NCBI RefSeq assembly: GCF_001021065.1
Contig: NZ_CP011546.1
Coordinates: 1,364,001-1,428,000 of the forward strand
Direction: 5' to 3'
Source of the DNA: Corynebacterium uterequi
GTDB lineage: Bacteria > Actinomycetota > Actinomycetes > Mycobacteriales > Mycobacteriaceae
DNA length: 64,000 nucleotides
A program made the position numbers and the translations under genes. The notes below the pieces were generated by a model. It was not told where the DNA came from. It made no database searches and was given only the letters and a program-made list of their open reading frames with translations. Shown piece after piece: positions 10,032 through 17,779 of this stretch (positions are counted from its first letter, which is position 1; every line of letters begins with the position of its first letter).

Positions 10032-11166
10032 CGTCCTCGTCATCGAAGTCGACGCTCGGCACCATGTCCACCGGATCATCGGTCAGATCGTCGTCCACGC
10101 CGGGAACCTGGGAGCCTTCGTCAGTCGCCGCGTTGGCATACTCCCCGACGCCTAGCTTGGCGAAGATCTTCTTTTCCAGCTCATCCGCCAAGTCGGCATT
10201 GCCCTTGAGGAATTGGCGGGCCTTCTCCTTGCCCTGACCAAGCTGGTCGCCTTCGTAGGTGTACCAGGACCCGGACTTCTTGACGATGCCGTTTTCCACC
10301 GCGAGGTCGATGATGGAGGACTCCCGGGAGATGCCTTCGCCATACATGATGTCGAACTCCGCGACCTTGAACGGCGGCGAGACCTTGTTCTTGACGATCT
10401 TGATCCGGGTCCGGTTGCCGATGGCGTCCTGCCCGTCCTTGAGGGTCTGAATCCGGCGGACATCGCAGCGGACCGAAGCGTAGAACTTGAGCGCCTTGCC
10501 GCCGGTGGTGGTCTCCGGGGAACCGAACATGACGCCGATCTTCTCTCGCAGCTGGTTGATGAAGATGGCGGTAGTACCGGCGCTGTGGAGGGCACCGGTC
10601 ATTTTGCGCAGCGCCTGCGACATGAGCCGGGCCTGAAGGCCGACGTGGCTGTCGCCCATTTCGCCTTCGATTTCGGCTTTCGGAGTCAACGCAGCCACCG
10701 AGTCGATGACGATGATGTCAATAGCGCCTGAGCGCACCAGCATGTCGGCGATCTCCAGGGCCTGCTCACCGGTGTCCGGCTGCGAGACCAGCAGATTGTC
10801 GGTATCCACGCCGAGCTTCTTGGCGTAGTCGGGATCAAGCGCGTGCTCGGCGTCGATGAACGCGGCGATGCCGCCGCCTTTTTGGGCCTGGGCGATCGCA
10901 TGCAGAGCCACGGTGGTCTTACCGGAGGATTCCGGACCATAGATCTCCACGATGCGCCCGCGGGGGAAGCCGCCGATGCCGAGCGCCACATCGATCGCGG
11001 TATTGCCGGAGGAAATGACCTGGATGGGTGGGCGGTTATCGTCGCCCAGGCGCATGACGGCGCCCTTGCCGAAATCCTTCTCGATCATCGACAGCGCTGC
11101 GTCGAGCGCCTTCTGGCGGTCTCCGGCCGCCGATGTCGCCTTACCCTTGGTTTTCTTCGCAGCCAT
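10021..11166 (-). CDS. recA: Recombinase RecA
   Basis: ATP-dependent strand-exchange protein and coprotease for LexA. The protein is 381 residues and uninterrupted, so it has no intein, unlike M. tuberculosis RecA. Walker A is GPESSGKT (77-84), and the conserved [12 protein letters not shown] loop is present. The C-terminal tail is very acidic (DFDDEDDDN), as usual. A LexA box lies 172 bp upstream, so SOS control is expected. recX follows in the same operon. Confidence 0.99.
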   Translation of the reverse strand: MAAKKTKGKATSAAGDRQKALDAALSMIEKDFGKGAVMRLGDDNRPPIQVISSGNTAIDVALGIGGFPRGRIVEIYGPESSGKTTVALHAIAQAQKGGGIAAFIDAEHALDPDYAKKLGVDTDNLLVSQPDTGEQALEIADMLVRSGAIDIIVIDSVAALTPKAEIEGEMGDSHVGLQARLMSQALRKMTGALHSAGTTAIFINQLREKIGVMFGSPETTTGGKALKFYASVRCDVRRIQTLKDGQDAIGNRTRIKIVKNKVSPPFKVAEFDIMYGEGISRESSIIDLAVENGIVKKSGSWYTYEGDQLGQGKEKARQFLKGNADLADELEKKIFAKLGVGEYANAATDEGSQVPGVDDDLTDDPVDMVPSVDFDDEDDDN

Positions 11167-11337
11167 GCTTTGTCCTCTCGCTAGGTAGATCCGTTGTCGT
11201 GATGGTCGTTGACGAGCGACCGGCGTTGTCTCCGGCCGTTACTAGTGTTAGACCGTCGAGCTAGGCGGAAGGATCCCTTGCTTCACGATCTCGGTGTCCA
11301 TTTCATCATGCGGGTGTTACACCACCGACCACCCTAC

Positions 11338-11353
11338 ACGAACACCTATTCGA
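11338..11353 (-). promoter_or_regulatory. LexA (SOS) box of recA
   Basis: The minus strand reads TCGAATAGGTGTTCGT. This fits the corynebacterial/actinobacterial SOS box TCGAA(A/C)A-NN-TGTTCGA at all but two positions. A TAGGGT hexamer, a plausible -10, follows immediately (11336-11331), so bound LexA would cover the recA promoter. The recA leader would be about 160 nt. Confidence 0.82.
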
Positions 11354-11354
11354 A

Positions 11355-11570
11355 CTACCAGCCTGGCCGGTCACGGCCAAGCTGACGTTCTTCCGGCACG
11401 TCGAACTCCGCACAGAGCTCTTCCCAGATGACCTTGAGGTCGACGCCTCGTTCGACCAGTTCACTGGCAGTCGCGCCACGTCGGGGAAGGACGTGAGAAT
11501 CGGCAATCCACCGGCCCCGAGCCGGACCAAATTCGTCGTCGAGCAGTCGCGCGAACTCTGTAAGACGCAT
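11355..11570 (-). CDS. DUF3046 protein
   Basis: A 71-residue protein of the actinobacterial DUF3046 family: MRLTEFARLLDDEFG at the N-terminus, the RRGATASELVERGVDLKVIW core and a short acidic end. It is typically encoded just upstream of recA, as in mycobacteria. The ATG at 11570 fits the family N-terminus, and the longer in-frame form to 11636 does not. Function unknown. The recA LexA box begins 2 bp after its stop codon. Confidence 0.88.
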   Translation of the reverse strand: MRLTEFARLLDDEFGPARGRWIADSHVLPRRGATASELVERGVDLKVIWEELCAEFDVPEERQLGRDRPGW

Positions 11571-11646
11571 GACCTTGATCCTACCCACCCCCCAGGAAAC
11601 CATCGCGAGCCGTCCCACTGAGCTGTACGTGGGCAAAAATACGCTA

Positions 11647-11663
11647 CTTGAACACCGTTCAAG
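11647..11663 (+). promoter_or_regulatory. BioQ operator upstream of bioYMN
   Basis: The perfect palindrome CTTGAAC-ACC-GTTCAAG contains TGAAC-N3-GTTCA, the motif of BioQ, the TetR-type biotin repressor described in C. glutamicum. It abuts a TATGTT hexamer, so repressor binding would block the promoter. bioQ itself is not in the window. Confidence 0.8.
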
Positions 11664-11664
11664 G

Positions 11665-11670
11665 TATGTT
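11665..11670 (+). promoter_or_regulatory. -10 hexamer TATGTT of bioYMN, leaderless
   Basis: Ends 7 nt before the bioY ATG, with no Shine-Dalgarno between. The BioQ palindrome ends 1 nt upstream. Confidence 0.55.
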
Positions 11671-11677
11671 CGTTCTC

Positions 11678-12241
11678 ATGAGCACCCACAACTCCACCGT
11701 CGACGTTGCCTACGTGGCCGGCTTCGCAGCCCTGATCTGCGTCTTCGCGTTCGTAGCCATCCCCATCGGCGCCGCCGGCGTCCCGATCGTGCTGCAGAAT
11801 GCCGTCATCATCCTCACCGCGCTCATCGTGGGCGCCCGGCGGGCCGTTCTCGCCACCGCGTTGTTTCTCACCGTCGGCCTAGCGCTGCCCGTTCTCGCCG
11901 GTGGGCGCACAACTCTCGTTGCTCTCGCCGGACCAACCGCCGGGTACCTCCTCGGTTACCTTCTCGCTGCCGCTGTAGCCGGCGCCCTCGCCTACCGAGC
12001 ACTCCCACGTGCTCGAGGCTCGCAACTGACGTGGTTTACCGCGGCTGGCGTCGCCGGACTCGCCGCCCAGTACCTCTGTGGCGCCCTCGGCTTAGTGCTA
12101 CGGACAGATCTCTCCCTCGCGGCGGCCGCCGCTGCGCAACTGCCTTTCCTCGCAGTCGACGCCGCCAAAGTGGCTGCCATGGTCCTCATCGCGCTGGGTG
12201 TTCACGCGGCGATCCCCGATCTTCTGCCGCGACGGCCATGA
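11678..12241 (+). CDS. bioY: Biotin transporter S-component BioY
   Basis: Substrate-binding integral membrane subunit of the biotin ECF transporter. The protein is 187 residues with about six hydrophobic helices and the family signature region (PTAGYLLGYLLAAAVAG). The ATG at 11678 sits 7 nt after a -10 box. Its stop overlaps the start of bioM (ATGA). With bioM and bioN it forms the complete three-subunit importer known from C. glutamicum, which is a biotin auxotroph. Confidence 0.94.
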   Translation: MSTHNSTVDVAYVAGFAALICVFAFVAIPIGAAGVPIVLQNAVIILTALIVGARRAVLATALFLTVGLALPVLAGGRTTLVALAGPTAGYLLGYLLAAAVAGALAYRALPRARGSQLTWFTAAGVAGLAAQYLCGALGLVLRTDLSLAAAAAAQLPFLAVDAAKVAAMVLIALGVHAAIPDLLPRRP

Positions 12242-12963
12242 CCAGCATCGAATTCGTCGACGCCAGCGTCACCGTCGACACCCCCACCGACGCTTTTCCG
12301 AACGCCACCAGTACCATCCTTGGACCGGTGACGGCGACCCTCAGCGAACATCGGGTGGGCATTATCGGCGCCAACGGCTCCGGGAAGTCCACCCTTGCCC
12401 GGCTCATCAACGGGTTGGTCTCCCCCACCGCGGGATCGGTGAGTGTTGGCGGGCTTGACGTGTCCCGGCACGGTCGCGAGGTGCGGCGACGCGTCGGGTT
12501 CGTGTTCTCCGACGCCGATAATCAGATCATCATGCCGCAGGTCAGAGATGATGTTGCCTTCTCGTTGCGCAGACATCGCCTCTCAGCCGCTGAGCGATAT
12601 GCCCGCGCCGACGCCGCCTTGGCACGCTTTGGGCTGTCGTCGCACGCCGAGGATTCGCCCCACGTACTCTCCGGTGGGCAGAAGCAGCTGCTGGCCCTGG
12701 CCGCAGTGCTCGTGCTTGAACCCGAGGTGATCGTGGCCGATGAACCCACCACCCTGCTTGACCTGAAGAATCGGCTCCGTATCCGCCGGGAGTTTGCCCA
12801 CCTGGACCAACAGCTCATCGTGGTGTCACACGACCTGGAACTCGTCTCAGACTTCGACCGGGTTCTGTGCATCGACGCTGGAAGAATCGTCGACGATGGT
12901 CACCCGGCTGCCGTCATCGCGGCCTATCGCGAACGGATGCTAAGCCTCAGTGAGGAGAGGTAG
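12238..12963 (+). CDS. bioM: Biotin ECF transporter ATPase BioM
   Basis: Energy-coupling ABC ATPase that powers BioY. The protein is 241 residues. Walker A is GANGSGKS (44-51), the signature is LSGGQKQLLALA, Walker B runs into ADEPT, and the H-loop is VVSHD. The ATG overlaps the bioY stop by 4 bp. A much longer upstream extension in this frame merely runs through bioY and is not coding. Confidence 0.96.
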   Translation: MTSIEFVDASVTVDTPTDAFPNATSTILGPVTATLSEHRVGIIGANGSGKSTLARLINGLVSPTAGSVSVGGLDVSRHGREVRRRVGFVFSDADNQIIMPQVRDDVAFSLRRHRLSAAERYARADAALARFGLSSHAEDSPHVLSGGQKQLLALAAVLVLEPEVIVADEPTTLLDLKNRLRIRREFAHLDQQLIVVSHDLELVSDFDRVLCIDAGRIVDDGHPAAVIAAYRERMLSLSEER

Positions 12964-12972
12964 GGTAACGCG

Positions 12973-13590
12973 ATGAAACACGCCATACCGCTGGGCACGT
13001 ACCATCCGGGCAGGTCGGGACTTCATCGGGCGCCGGCCGGCGTGAAGCTTGTCGCCCTCGTCGCTTTCGTCGTGTTGCTTACCGTCGCCGCGGACTCGCC
13101 CGTCGTCGTGGCCGTGGCTGCCGGCGTCGTCGCTTCCGGGTATGGCTACGCGCGGATCCCCGCCGCACTGGCGGTTGGACAACTTCTCCCGGCCGCCTAC
13201 TTGATCGCTTTCTTTGGGTTCTTTGATCTCCTAGTCAACGGGGTAGCGTCGGCGGCGCTCCTGGTGAGCGGCCTGCTGGCCACCGTGGCCGCAGCCGTGC
13301 TCGTCACTCTCACCACACGGGTTTCTCATCTCCTCGACGCGGTCGAGGCCGGTCTGCGCCCCGGCGCTCGTATCGGCCTTCCCGTGGACAGGATCACGCT
13401 TGCTATTGCGTTGACACTGCGCCTGATCCCCCGCCAGGCGGCCACGGTCAGAGACGTTCTCGAGGCGCGAGCCGCCCGCGGCGTCGGCTTCTCGCTGCGG
13501 GCCGTCGGGGTCCCGGTACTCGTGCGGTGCATCAGGCGGGCGCGCGCACTCGGAGAAGCGCTCGCCGCCCGCGGCGTCGGCGACGATTAG
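12973..13590 (+). CDS. bioN: Biotin ECF transporter transmembrane subunit BioN
   Basis: EcfT-type coupling protein linking BioM to BioY. The protein is 205 residues with four to five membrane spans. The coupling-helix motif ARAARGVG, equivalent to the A-R-G signature of EcfT, is at about 160-170, and a second ARG motif (LAARGVG) is at the C-terminus. A purine-rich site (GGAGAGG) precedes it. It is the last gene of bioYMN and converges on pspA with a 16-bp gap. Confidence 0.94.
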   Translation: MKHAIPLGTYHPGRSGLHRAPAGVKLVALVAFVVLLTVAADSPVVVAVAAGVVASGYGYARIPAALAVGQLLPAAYLIAFFGFFDLLVNGVASAALLVSGLLATVAAAVLVTLTTRVSHLLDAVEAGLRPGARIGLPVDRITLAIALTLRLIPRQAATVRDVLEARAARGVGFSLRAVGVPVLVRCIRRARALGEALAARGVGDD

Positions 13591-13606
13591 CTGCCGCCGA
13601 CGTTAG

Positions 13607-14449
13607 CTACACATCGCCGCGCAGTTCGCGCATCTTCTGCGCAACGGCGTCGTCGGACACGGACTGCCCCAGGGGGCTACCCTGCTCGATTGCCGGGTTT
13701 CCCGCGGAGGTGCCCTTGTTCAAAGCTCCGCCACCCTTCATCTCGGCGCGGATCTGCTCCAGGCGGGAGTGGCCCGCCATTTGCACGCCGGCCTGCTCGA
13801 TCTCGGCCATGCGGCCTTCGACGGAGTTCTGGGCCAGCTCGGCGGTGCCGAGGGCATTGGCGTAACGCTTCTCGATCTTGTCGCGCACCTGGTCCAGGTT
13901 CGGGGTAGAGCCGGAGGTGATGGAGTTCATCGAGTTGAGGGACTCGGCCACCTTCTCCTGCATCTTGGCCTGCTCCAGCTGGCTGAGCAGCTTGGTGCGT
14001 TCCTGCACCTTCTGCTGCAGCTGCATCGAGTTGCGCTCGACGGCCTTCTTCGCCTGGTCGGCCTGGCGCAGGGCCTGGTCGTGCAGCTGCTTCGTCTCCT
14101 CCACACCCTGCTCGGCAGTGACAAGCTGAGCAGCGAACGCCTCGGCGGCGTTTTCGTACTCCGTGGCCTTCTGGTTGTCACCCTTGGCCCGGGCCTCATC
14201 GGCGAGGGTCAGTGCCTGGCGGGTGTTGGCCTGCAGCTTCTCGATCTCATTAAGCCGACGGTTGAGCTGCATCTCCAACTGGCGCTGGTTACCGATGACG
14301 GCAGCGGCCTGCTGCGAGAGAGCCTGGTGCTGGCGCTGAGCCTCGCGAATAGCCTGTTCGATCTGAATCTTCGGATCGGCGTTTTCCTCGATCTTGCTAT
14401 CGAACAACGCCATGAGGTACTTCCACGCCTTGACAAACGGATTCGCCAT
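13607..14449 (-). CDS. pspA: Phage shock protein A / IM30 family
   Basis: Peripheral membrane-stress protein that assembles into rings or rods on the inner membrane. The protein is 280 residues, starting [20 protein letters not shown] (an amphipathic helix) and then long coiled-coil from about residue 25 to 220. It lies 124 bp downstream of clgR on the same strand, the arrangement seen in actinobacteria, where ClgR activates the psp genes. I could not find a clear ClgR box in the 124-bp gap. Confidence 0.95.
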   Translation of the reverse strand: MANPFVKAWKYLMALFDSKIEENADPKIQIEQAIREAQRQHQALSQQAAAVIGNQRQLEMQLNRRLNEIEKLQANTRQALTLADEARAKGDNQKATEYENAAEAFAAQLVTAEQGVEETKQLHDQALRQADQAKKAVERNSMQLQQKVQERTKLLSQLEQAKMQEKVAESLNSMNSITSGSTPNLDQVRDKIEKRYANALGTAELAQNSVEGRMAEIEQAGVQMAGHSRLEQIRAEMKGGGALNKGTSAGNPAIEQGSPLGQSVSDDAVAQKMRELRGDV

Positions 14450-14573
14450 CGGTAACTGGCCTTTCTTAGGGTTGAGTCAATTTTTGCCAGGATTTTACTC
14501 GCCTCAGTGTAGCCGAGCCGGGTTCCTGGAGCCCTGGGTACTGCAGTTCCCGGGCGGTGCCTGTTGCTACAGG

Positions 14574-14921
14574 TTACTCCGCCGCTGCCGGGGTTGTCGC
14601 AGCGAGTTCGTCCTGGATCGAAGGCATCGCCACGCGCGCAGCGGCGTCGAACAACACATCGCTCACACTCACGCCGAGGGCGTGGCAAATGGCGGCGAGC
14701 AGCTCCGAGGAGACTTCCTTGCGGCCACGTTCGAGTTCGGAGATGTAGCCTGGCGATACTCGTGCGATCTCAGCGAGCTCACGCAGGGTCATCGATTGAT
14801 CCGCCCGGAACGTCCGCAGCGCCATGCCCAAGGCTTCGCGCAGCAGCACACTCGACTCACCCGCCGAGCTCTGTGCCCGGGACGGTCCAGTAGTTACGGT
14901 AGTCACTGTTGTGGTTGCCAT
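14574..14921 (-). CDS. clgR: XRE-family regulator ClgR
   Basis: Transcriptional activator of clp protease and envelope-stress genes in actinobacteria. The protein is 115 residues. The helix-turn-helix spans about 41-90 and includes [20 protein letters not shown] and [15 protein letters not shown]. The C-terminus ends in small residues (TPAAAE), consistent with the family's Clp-dependent turnover (inference). The gene follows cinA by 3 bp and precedes pspA, matching M. tuberculosis Rv2745c-Rv2744c. Confidence 0.94.
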   Translation of the reverse strand: MATTTVTTVTTGPSRAQSSAGESSVLLREALGMALRTFRADQSMTLRELAEIARVSPGYISELERGRKEVSSELLAAICHALGVSVSDVLFDAAARVAMPSIQDELAATTPAAAE

Positions 14922-14924
14922 TAC

Positions 14925-15476
14925 CTATACCAACGGCTCGGGTGGGAAATTTGTTCCCGCGTCCAGACTTCCTGCATCGAGGTTTTCGGCGGAGTGTCGA
15001 AGCTCCGCTAACGCCACGGCAACGGCCGCTTCCCGGATCTCCTGTCGTGTCCCGCTGAGCATGACGTGCCGGTGATACGTTCCGTGAGGCCCGTGCACCC
15101 CTACAAAGAGCTCGCCCACCGGGTGCCCGTCTTGGGGGTCTGGACCGGCCACACCGGTGAGCGCGAGCGCCCAGGTTGCCCCGCAACGCCGGGCGGCGCC
15201 GTCGGCCATCTCCCGAGCTGTAGCAGCGGCGACGGGGCCGACAGCGGCCAATACATCCGGGTCGACGCCCGCGAGGTCCCTCTTCAGCTCCGTGGCATAC
15301 GTGATGAGTCCACCGCGTAGCACCTTCGACGCCCCAGGGACGCCGGCGAGTGTAGCGGCGCACAACCCGGCGGTGAGGGACTCGCAGGTGGCAACCGTCT
15401 GACCGAGGCGCGACAGCGTCCGAATGACGTCGACGGCCACATCGGCAACAGACTCCCTGGTTGCCAATGCACTCAC
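14925..15476 (-). CDS. cinA: CinA C-terminal domain (nicotinamide-nucleotide amidase)
   Basis: Stand-alone CinA amidohydrolase domain that deamidates nicotinamide mononucleotide in pyridine-nucleotide recycling. The 183-residue product shows the conserved VATCESLTAGLCAATLAGVPGAS segment (catalytic Ser in ESLTAG) and the TGVAGP motif. The GTG at 15476 overlaps the pgsA stop by 4 bp. The N-terminal CinA domain of full-length proteins is absent, as is usual in this position. Confidence 0.9.
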   Translation of the reverse strand: MSALATRESVADVAVDVIRTLSRLGQTVATCESLTAGLCAATLAGVPGASKVLRGGLITYATELKRDLAGVDPDVLAAVGPVAAATAREMADGAARRCGATWALALTGVAGPDPQDGHPVGELFVGVHGPHGTYHRHVMLSGTRQEIREAAVAVALAELRHSAENLDAGSLDAGTNFPPEPLV

Positions 15477-16045
15477 TGCTTCCTCGAATCCCACAGGTAC
15501 TGGAAACCTGTCACCACCGTCACGACGACGGCGGCGATCATGAGCCCGTGGGTCGGCAGGTCCATCCAGGCCGGCAGCGGGCACAGATACATGCCGATAG
15601 CAACCGCCTGCAGGGTGGTCTTGAGCTTGCCGCCCTTGGATGCGGGAACGACGAGCCCTCGGCGCAGCATGAACATCCGCCAGATGGTGATGCCAAACTC
15701 GCGAACGAGGATGGCCACGGTGTAGGCAACCGGCAGCCATCCGACGACGTTAAGGCAGATCAGCGCCGCAGAGACAAGGGCTTTGTCCGCGATGGGGTCG
15801 GCGATTTTTCCGAAGTCGGTGACGAGGTTGCGCTTGCGGGCGATGTCGCCGTCGAGCTTGTCGGTAATCATCAAGGCGACGAACATCGCAAATGCCGCCC
15901 ACTGCCAGCACACGCACTCGGGCGCTTTGAGCACCATCCACGCGAAAACGGGCACGAAAATAATGCGCAGGCTGGTCAACACGTTGGGCAGATTCAGGTT
16001 CGACGGCCGGGAGTCCCCAGACGGCGACGAGCTCGTCATAGTCAC
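15473..16045 (-). CDS. pgsA: CDP-diacylglycerol-glycerol-3-phosphate phosphatidyltransferase
   Basis: Integral membrane enzyme of anionic phospholipid synthesis. The CDP-alcohol phosphotransferase signature D-x2-D-G-x2-A-R-x8-G-x3-D-x3-D is complete (DKLDGDIAR through GKIADPIAD). There are about six membrane spans. The start is either the GTG at 16045, placed 8 nt after TAGGGT (leaderless geometry), or the ATG at 16039; neither has a Shine-Dalgarno. It heads a cluster with cinA and clgR. Confidence 0.93.
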   Translation of the reverse strand: MTMTSSSPSGDSRPSNLNLPNVLTSLRIIFVPVFAWMVLKAPECVCWQWAAFAMFVALMITDKLDGDIARKRNLVTDFGKIADPIADKALVSAALICLNVVGWLPVAYTVAILVREFGITIWRMFMLRRGLVVPASKGGKLKTTLQAVAIGMYLCPLPAWMDLPTHGLMIAAVVVTVVTGFQYLWDSRKQ

Positions 16046-16053
16046 GTCAGTCA

Positions 16054-16059
16054 ACCCTA
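16054..16059 (-). promoter_or_regulatory. -10 hexamer TAGGGT of pgsA-cinA-clgR
   Basis: The minus-strand TAGGGT ends 8 nt before the GTG at 16045. This geometry is the reason the GTG was chosen as start. Confidence 0.5.
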
Positions 16060-16093
16060 CCTGGGGATGGGTCCGCCGAGTACCCCACCCGCC

Positions 16094-16099
16094 TAGAAT
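16094..16099 (+). promoter_or_regulatory. -10 hexamer TAGAAT, leaderless start predicted
   Basis: TAGAAT lies 6 nt before the ATG at 16106, with only GGCCCC between. No Shine-Dalgarno is possible. Confidence 0.55.
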
Positions 16100-16105
16100 G
16101 GCCCC

Positions 16106-16393
16106 ATGACCTACTTCGCAGTTCACTACACCTACGCCGATGGCGACCCCGACATCGCCCGGGTCCGCCCCGATCACCGCGTCTTCCTCGGAAAACTCAA
16201 GGAGGAAGGCAAGCTCGTGGCGTCCGGGCCTTATGTCGACGGCCACGGTTCCGCGCTCATCCTGCTCCAGCTGGACGACACCGCCACCGTCGACGACGCC
16301 CTGAAACTCATGGACCACGACCCCTACACCGTCGAGGGTGTTCTCGACGGCCGGGAAATCCGTGAATGGAGCCCGGTTCTTAAGGTGTTTTAA
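16106..16393 (+). CDS. YciI-family protein
   Basis: A 95-residue YCII-related (dimeric alpha/beta) protein. It shows the R-x-x-H-x-x-F/Y pattern (RVRPDHRVFLGKL), the GPYVDG turn and the MDHDPYTVEGVLDGREI segment typical of the family. Some homologues act in aromatic catabolism or as enzyme partners; no role can be assigned here. Single gene, convergent with terC. Confidence 0.88.
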   Translation: MTYFAVHYTYADGDPDIARVRPDHRVFLGKLKEEGKLVASGPYVDGHGSALILLQLDDTATVDDALKLMDHDPYTVEGVLDGREIREWSPVLKVF

Positions 16394-16408
16394 TCACCGC
16401 AGCAAGAA

Positions 16409-16435
16409 CCGCCGTCGTCTCCACGGGGACGGCGG
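16409..16435. terminator. Possible bidirectional terminator hairpin
   Basis: CCGCCGTC (16409-16416) pairs with GACGGCGG (16428-16435) between the convergent YciI and terC genes. There is no T-run on either side, so the call is weak. Confidence 0.4.
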
Positions 16436-16465
16436 CGGTGCGGTGGCTATCGGGGTGGCTATCGA

Positions 16466-17611
16466 CTAGTGGAAGTGGCCCGCCGACGGATCGGCGCCCT
16501 TCTCGATAACGTTGCCGTCCCAGTCAAGCTCGTTGCCCTCGTCGTCAACCATGTAGCCGTTGTCGTCGAGGTAGTGCTTGTTGCCCAGGTCGTCGTAGTC
16601 CACCTTGAGCGTCTTGTGGGATACTCCGCCCTGAGCCTCGTCGCGCTTGTTCTTGATGATCGAGGCGATGACGGTGATGACCAGCACGCCAACGATGACC
16701 AGCAGCGAGCCCGTGGTGGTGATTTCGGGCGCCCAGTTGATGTTCTCGCCGCCGTTGATGAACGGCAGGTTGTTCTCGTGCATCGCGTGGAACAGCAGCT
16801 TGATGCCGATGAAGCCGAGGATGATCGACAACCCGTAGGACAGGTACACCAAACGGTCCAGCAAGCCGTCGAGCAGGAAGTACAGCTGACGCAGGCCCAT
16901 CAGCGCGAAGGCGTTCGTGGAGAACACCAGGAAGGGCTCCGGGGTGATGCCGTAGATGGCCGGGATGGAGTCCATCGCGAACATCACGTCCACCAGGCCG
17001 ACGGCCACGAGCGCGACGAACAGCGGGGTAAAGGTCAGCTTCGCGCCCTTGCGCAGCCACAAGTGGTCGCGGTGGTAGCGGTCGGACACCGGGATGACCT
17101 TGCGCACCCACCGAATCACCGCCATGTCCTGCGGGTCGGTTTCGGGCTTGTCACCGATCTCGTCGAGGAACAGCTTCAGCGCCGTCCAGATGAGGAAGAC
17201 GGCGAAGAGGTAGAACACATCCGACCAGGCGGCGATGATGGCGGCGCCGAGCAGGATGAACAGGAAGCGGAAGAACAGGGCCAAAACAATGCCGATCAGC
17301 AGCACCTTCTGCTGGTAGCGGCGGGGAATCTTGAAGGCGCCGAAGATAAGGGCGAAGACGAAGAGGTTATCGACACTCAGTGCCTTTTCCGTGACATAGC
17401 CGGTGAGGTACTGCATGCCGTGCTCGCCATCCCAGAGCAACCACACGATTCCGCCGAAGGCGACGGCCAGGCCCACGTAGAAGGCCGACCAGATGGCGGC
17501 TTCCTTCACGGTCGGAGCGTGCGGGGTGCGCACGTGGGTAACGAAATCAAAAATAAAGAATCCGAGTACGCCAACGATGGTGACGGCCCAGATCCAGAAG
17601 GGAACGCTCAT
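16466..17611 (-). CDS. TerC/Alx-family membrane protein, probable manganese exporter
   Basis: A 381-residue TerC-family protein with about eight to nine membrane spans. Conserved acidic motifs sit in the membrane (TEKALSVDNLFVF and VDVMFAMDSIPAIYG), which are thought to bind metal. The C-terminus is a hydrophilic acidic tail rich in Asp and Gly. Alx and B. subtilis homologues export Mn2+, and the yybP-ykoY riboswitch directly upstream supports that role here. The Shine-Dalgarno GGAGG lies 11 nt before the ATG and is part of the riboswitch off-state helix. Confidence 0.92.
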   Translation of the reverse strand: MSVPFWIWAVTIVGVLGFFIFDFVTHVRTPHAPTVKEAAIWSAFYVGLAVAFGGIVWLLWDGEHGMQYLTGYVTEKALSVDNLFVFALIFGAFKIPRRYQQKVLLIGIVLALFFRFLFILLGAAIIAAWSDVFYLFAVFLIWTALKLFLDEIGDKPETDPQDMAVIRWVRKVIPVSDRYHRDHLWLRKGAKLTFTPLFVALVAVGLVDVMFAMDSIPAIYGITPEPFLVFSTNAFALMGLRQLYFLLDGLLDRLVYLSYGLSIILGFIGIKLLFHAMHENNLPFINGGENINWAPEITTTGSLLVIVGVLVITVIASIIKNKRDEAQGGVSHKTLKVDYDDLGNKHYLDDNGYMVDDEGNELDWDGNVIEKGADPSAGHFH

Positions 17612-17622
17612 TGCGTGACAAG

Positions 17623-17660
17623 CCTCCGGTCAGTAGAGAAATAGGAACAGTGACCGGAGG
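17623..17660 (-). promoter_or_regulatory. Ribosome-site-sequestering helix (riboswitch expression platform)
   Basis: CCTCCGGTCA (17660-17651) and TGACCGGAGG (17632-17623) are perfectly complementary over 10 bp. The second arm contains the terC Shine-Dalgarno. The CCTCC of the first arm is also the 3' strand of aptamer helix P1, so the two pairings exclude each other. Confidence 0.8.
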
Positions 17661-17762
17661 TCTCCCCCGCCCCGCGCAACCAACCGCCGGACCGGCATTA
17701 CCGGGGTAAACGCTACCCGTGCTGACGATAATGACCGAGGATCTGGGGTACTCCCCTCCATG
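17654..17762 (-). ncRNA. yybP-ykoY manganese riboswitch
   Basis: The leader of terC carries the two conserved core strands of the yybP-ykoY aptamer. GGGGAGUA (17756-17749) directly follows the P1 strand GGAGG, and AGACCU (17663-17658) leads into the P1 partner CCUCC. Their spacing of about 100 nt is usual for the family. In characterised members Mn2+ docks the two loops and turns the downstream gene on. TerC/Alx exporters are common targets. Confidence 0.87.
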
Positions 17763-17773
17763 CACGTGGGGCC

Positions 17774-17779
17774 ACTATA
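17774..17779 (-). promoter_or_regulatory. -10 hexamer TATAGT for the terC riboswitch transcript
   Basis: The minus-strand TATAGT overlaps the ftsK stop codon (17777-17775). Initiation about 7 nt downstream would place the 5' end just before the aptamer at 17762. I see no good -35 box. Confidence 0.5.

Noticed and set aside
10021-11166. An intein in RecA
   Set aside because: The 381-residue frame is continuous with normal spacing of all RecA motifs.
11569-12237. A long N-terminal extension of BioM
   Set aside because: The frame runs through bioY in another phase. The family N-terminus and the ATGA overlap place the start at 12238.
14450-14573. A ClgR box before pspA
   Set aside because: I searched for CGC-N5-GCG-type sequence in the gap and found no convincing match.
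16469-17644. A 391-codon plus-strand frame opposite terC
   Set aside because: It runs antisense through TerC and the riboswitch platform. The acidic, Val/Asp-rich translation is typical of an antisense frame.
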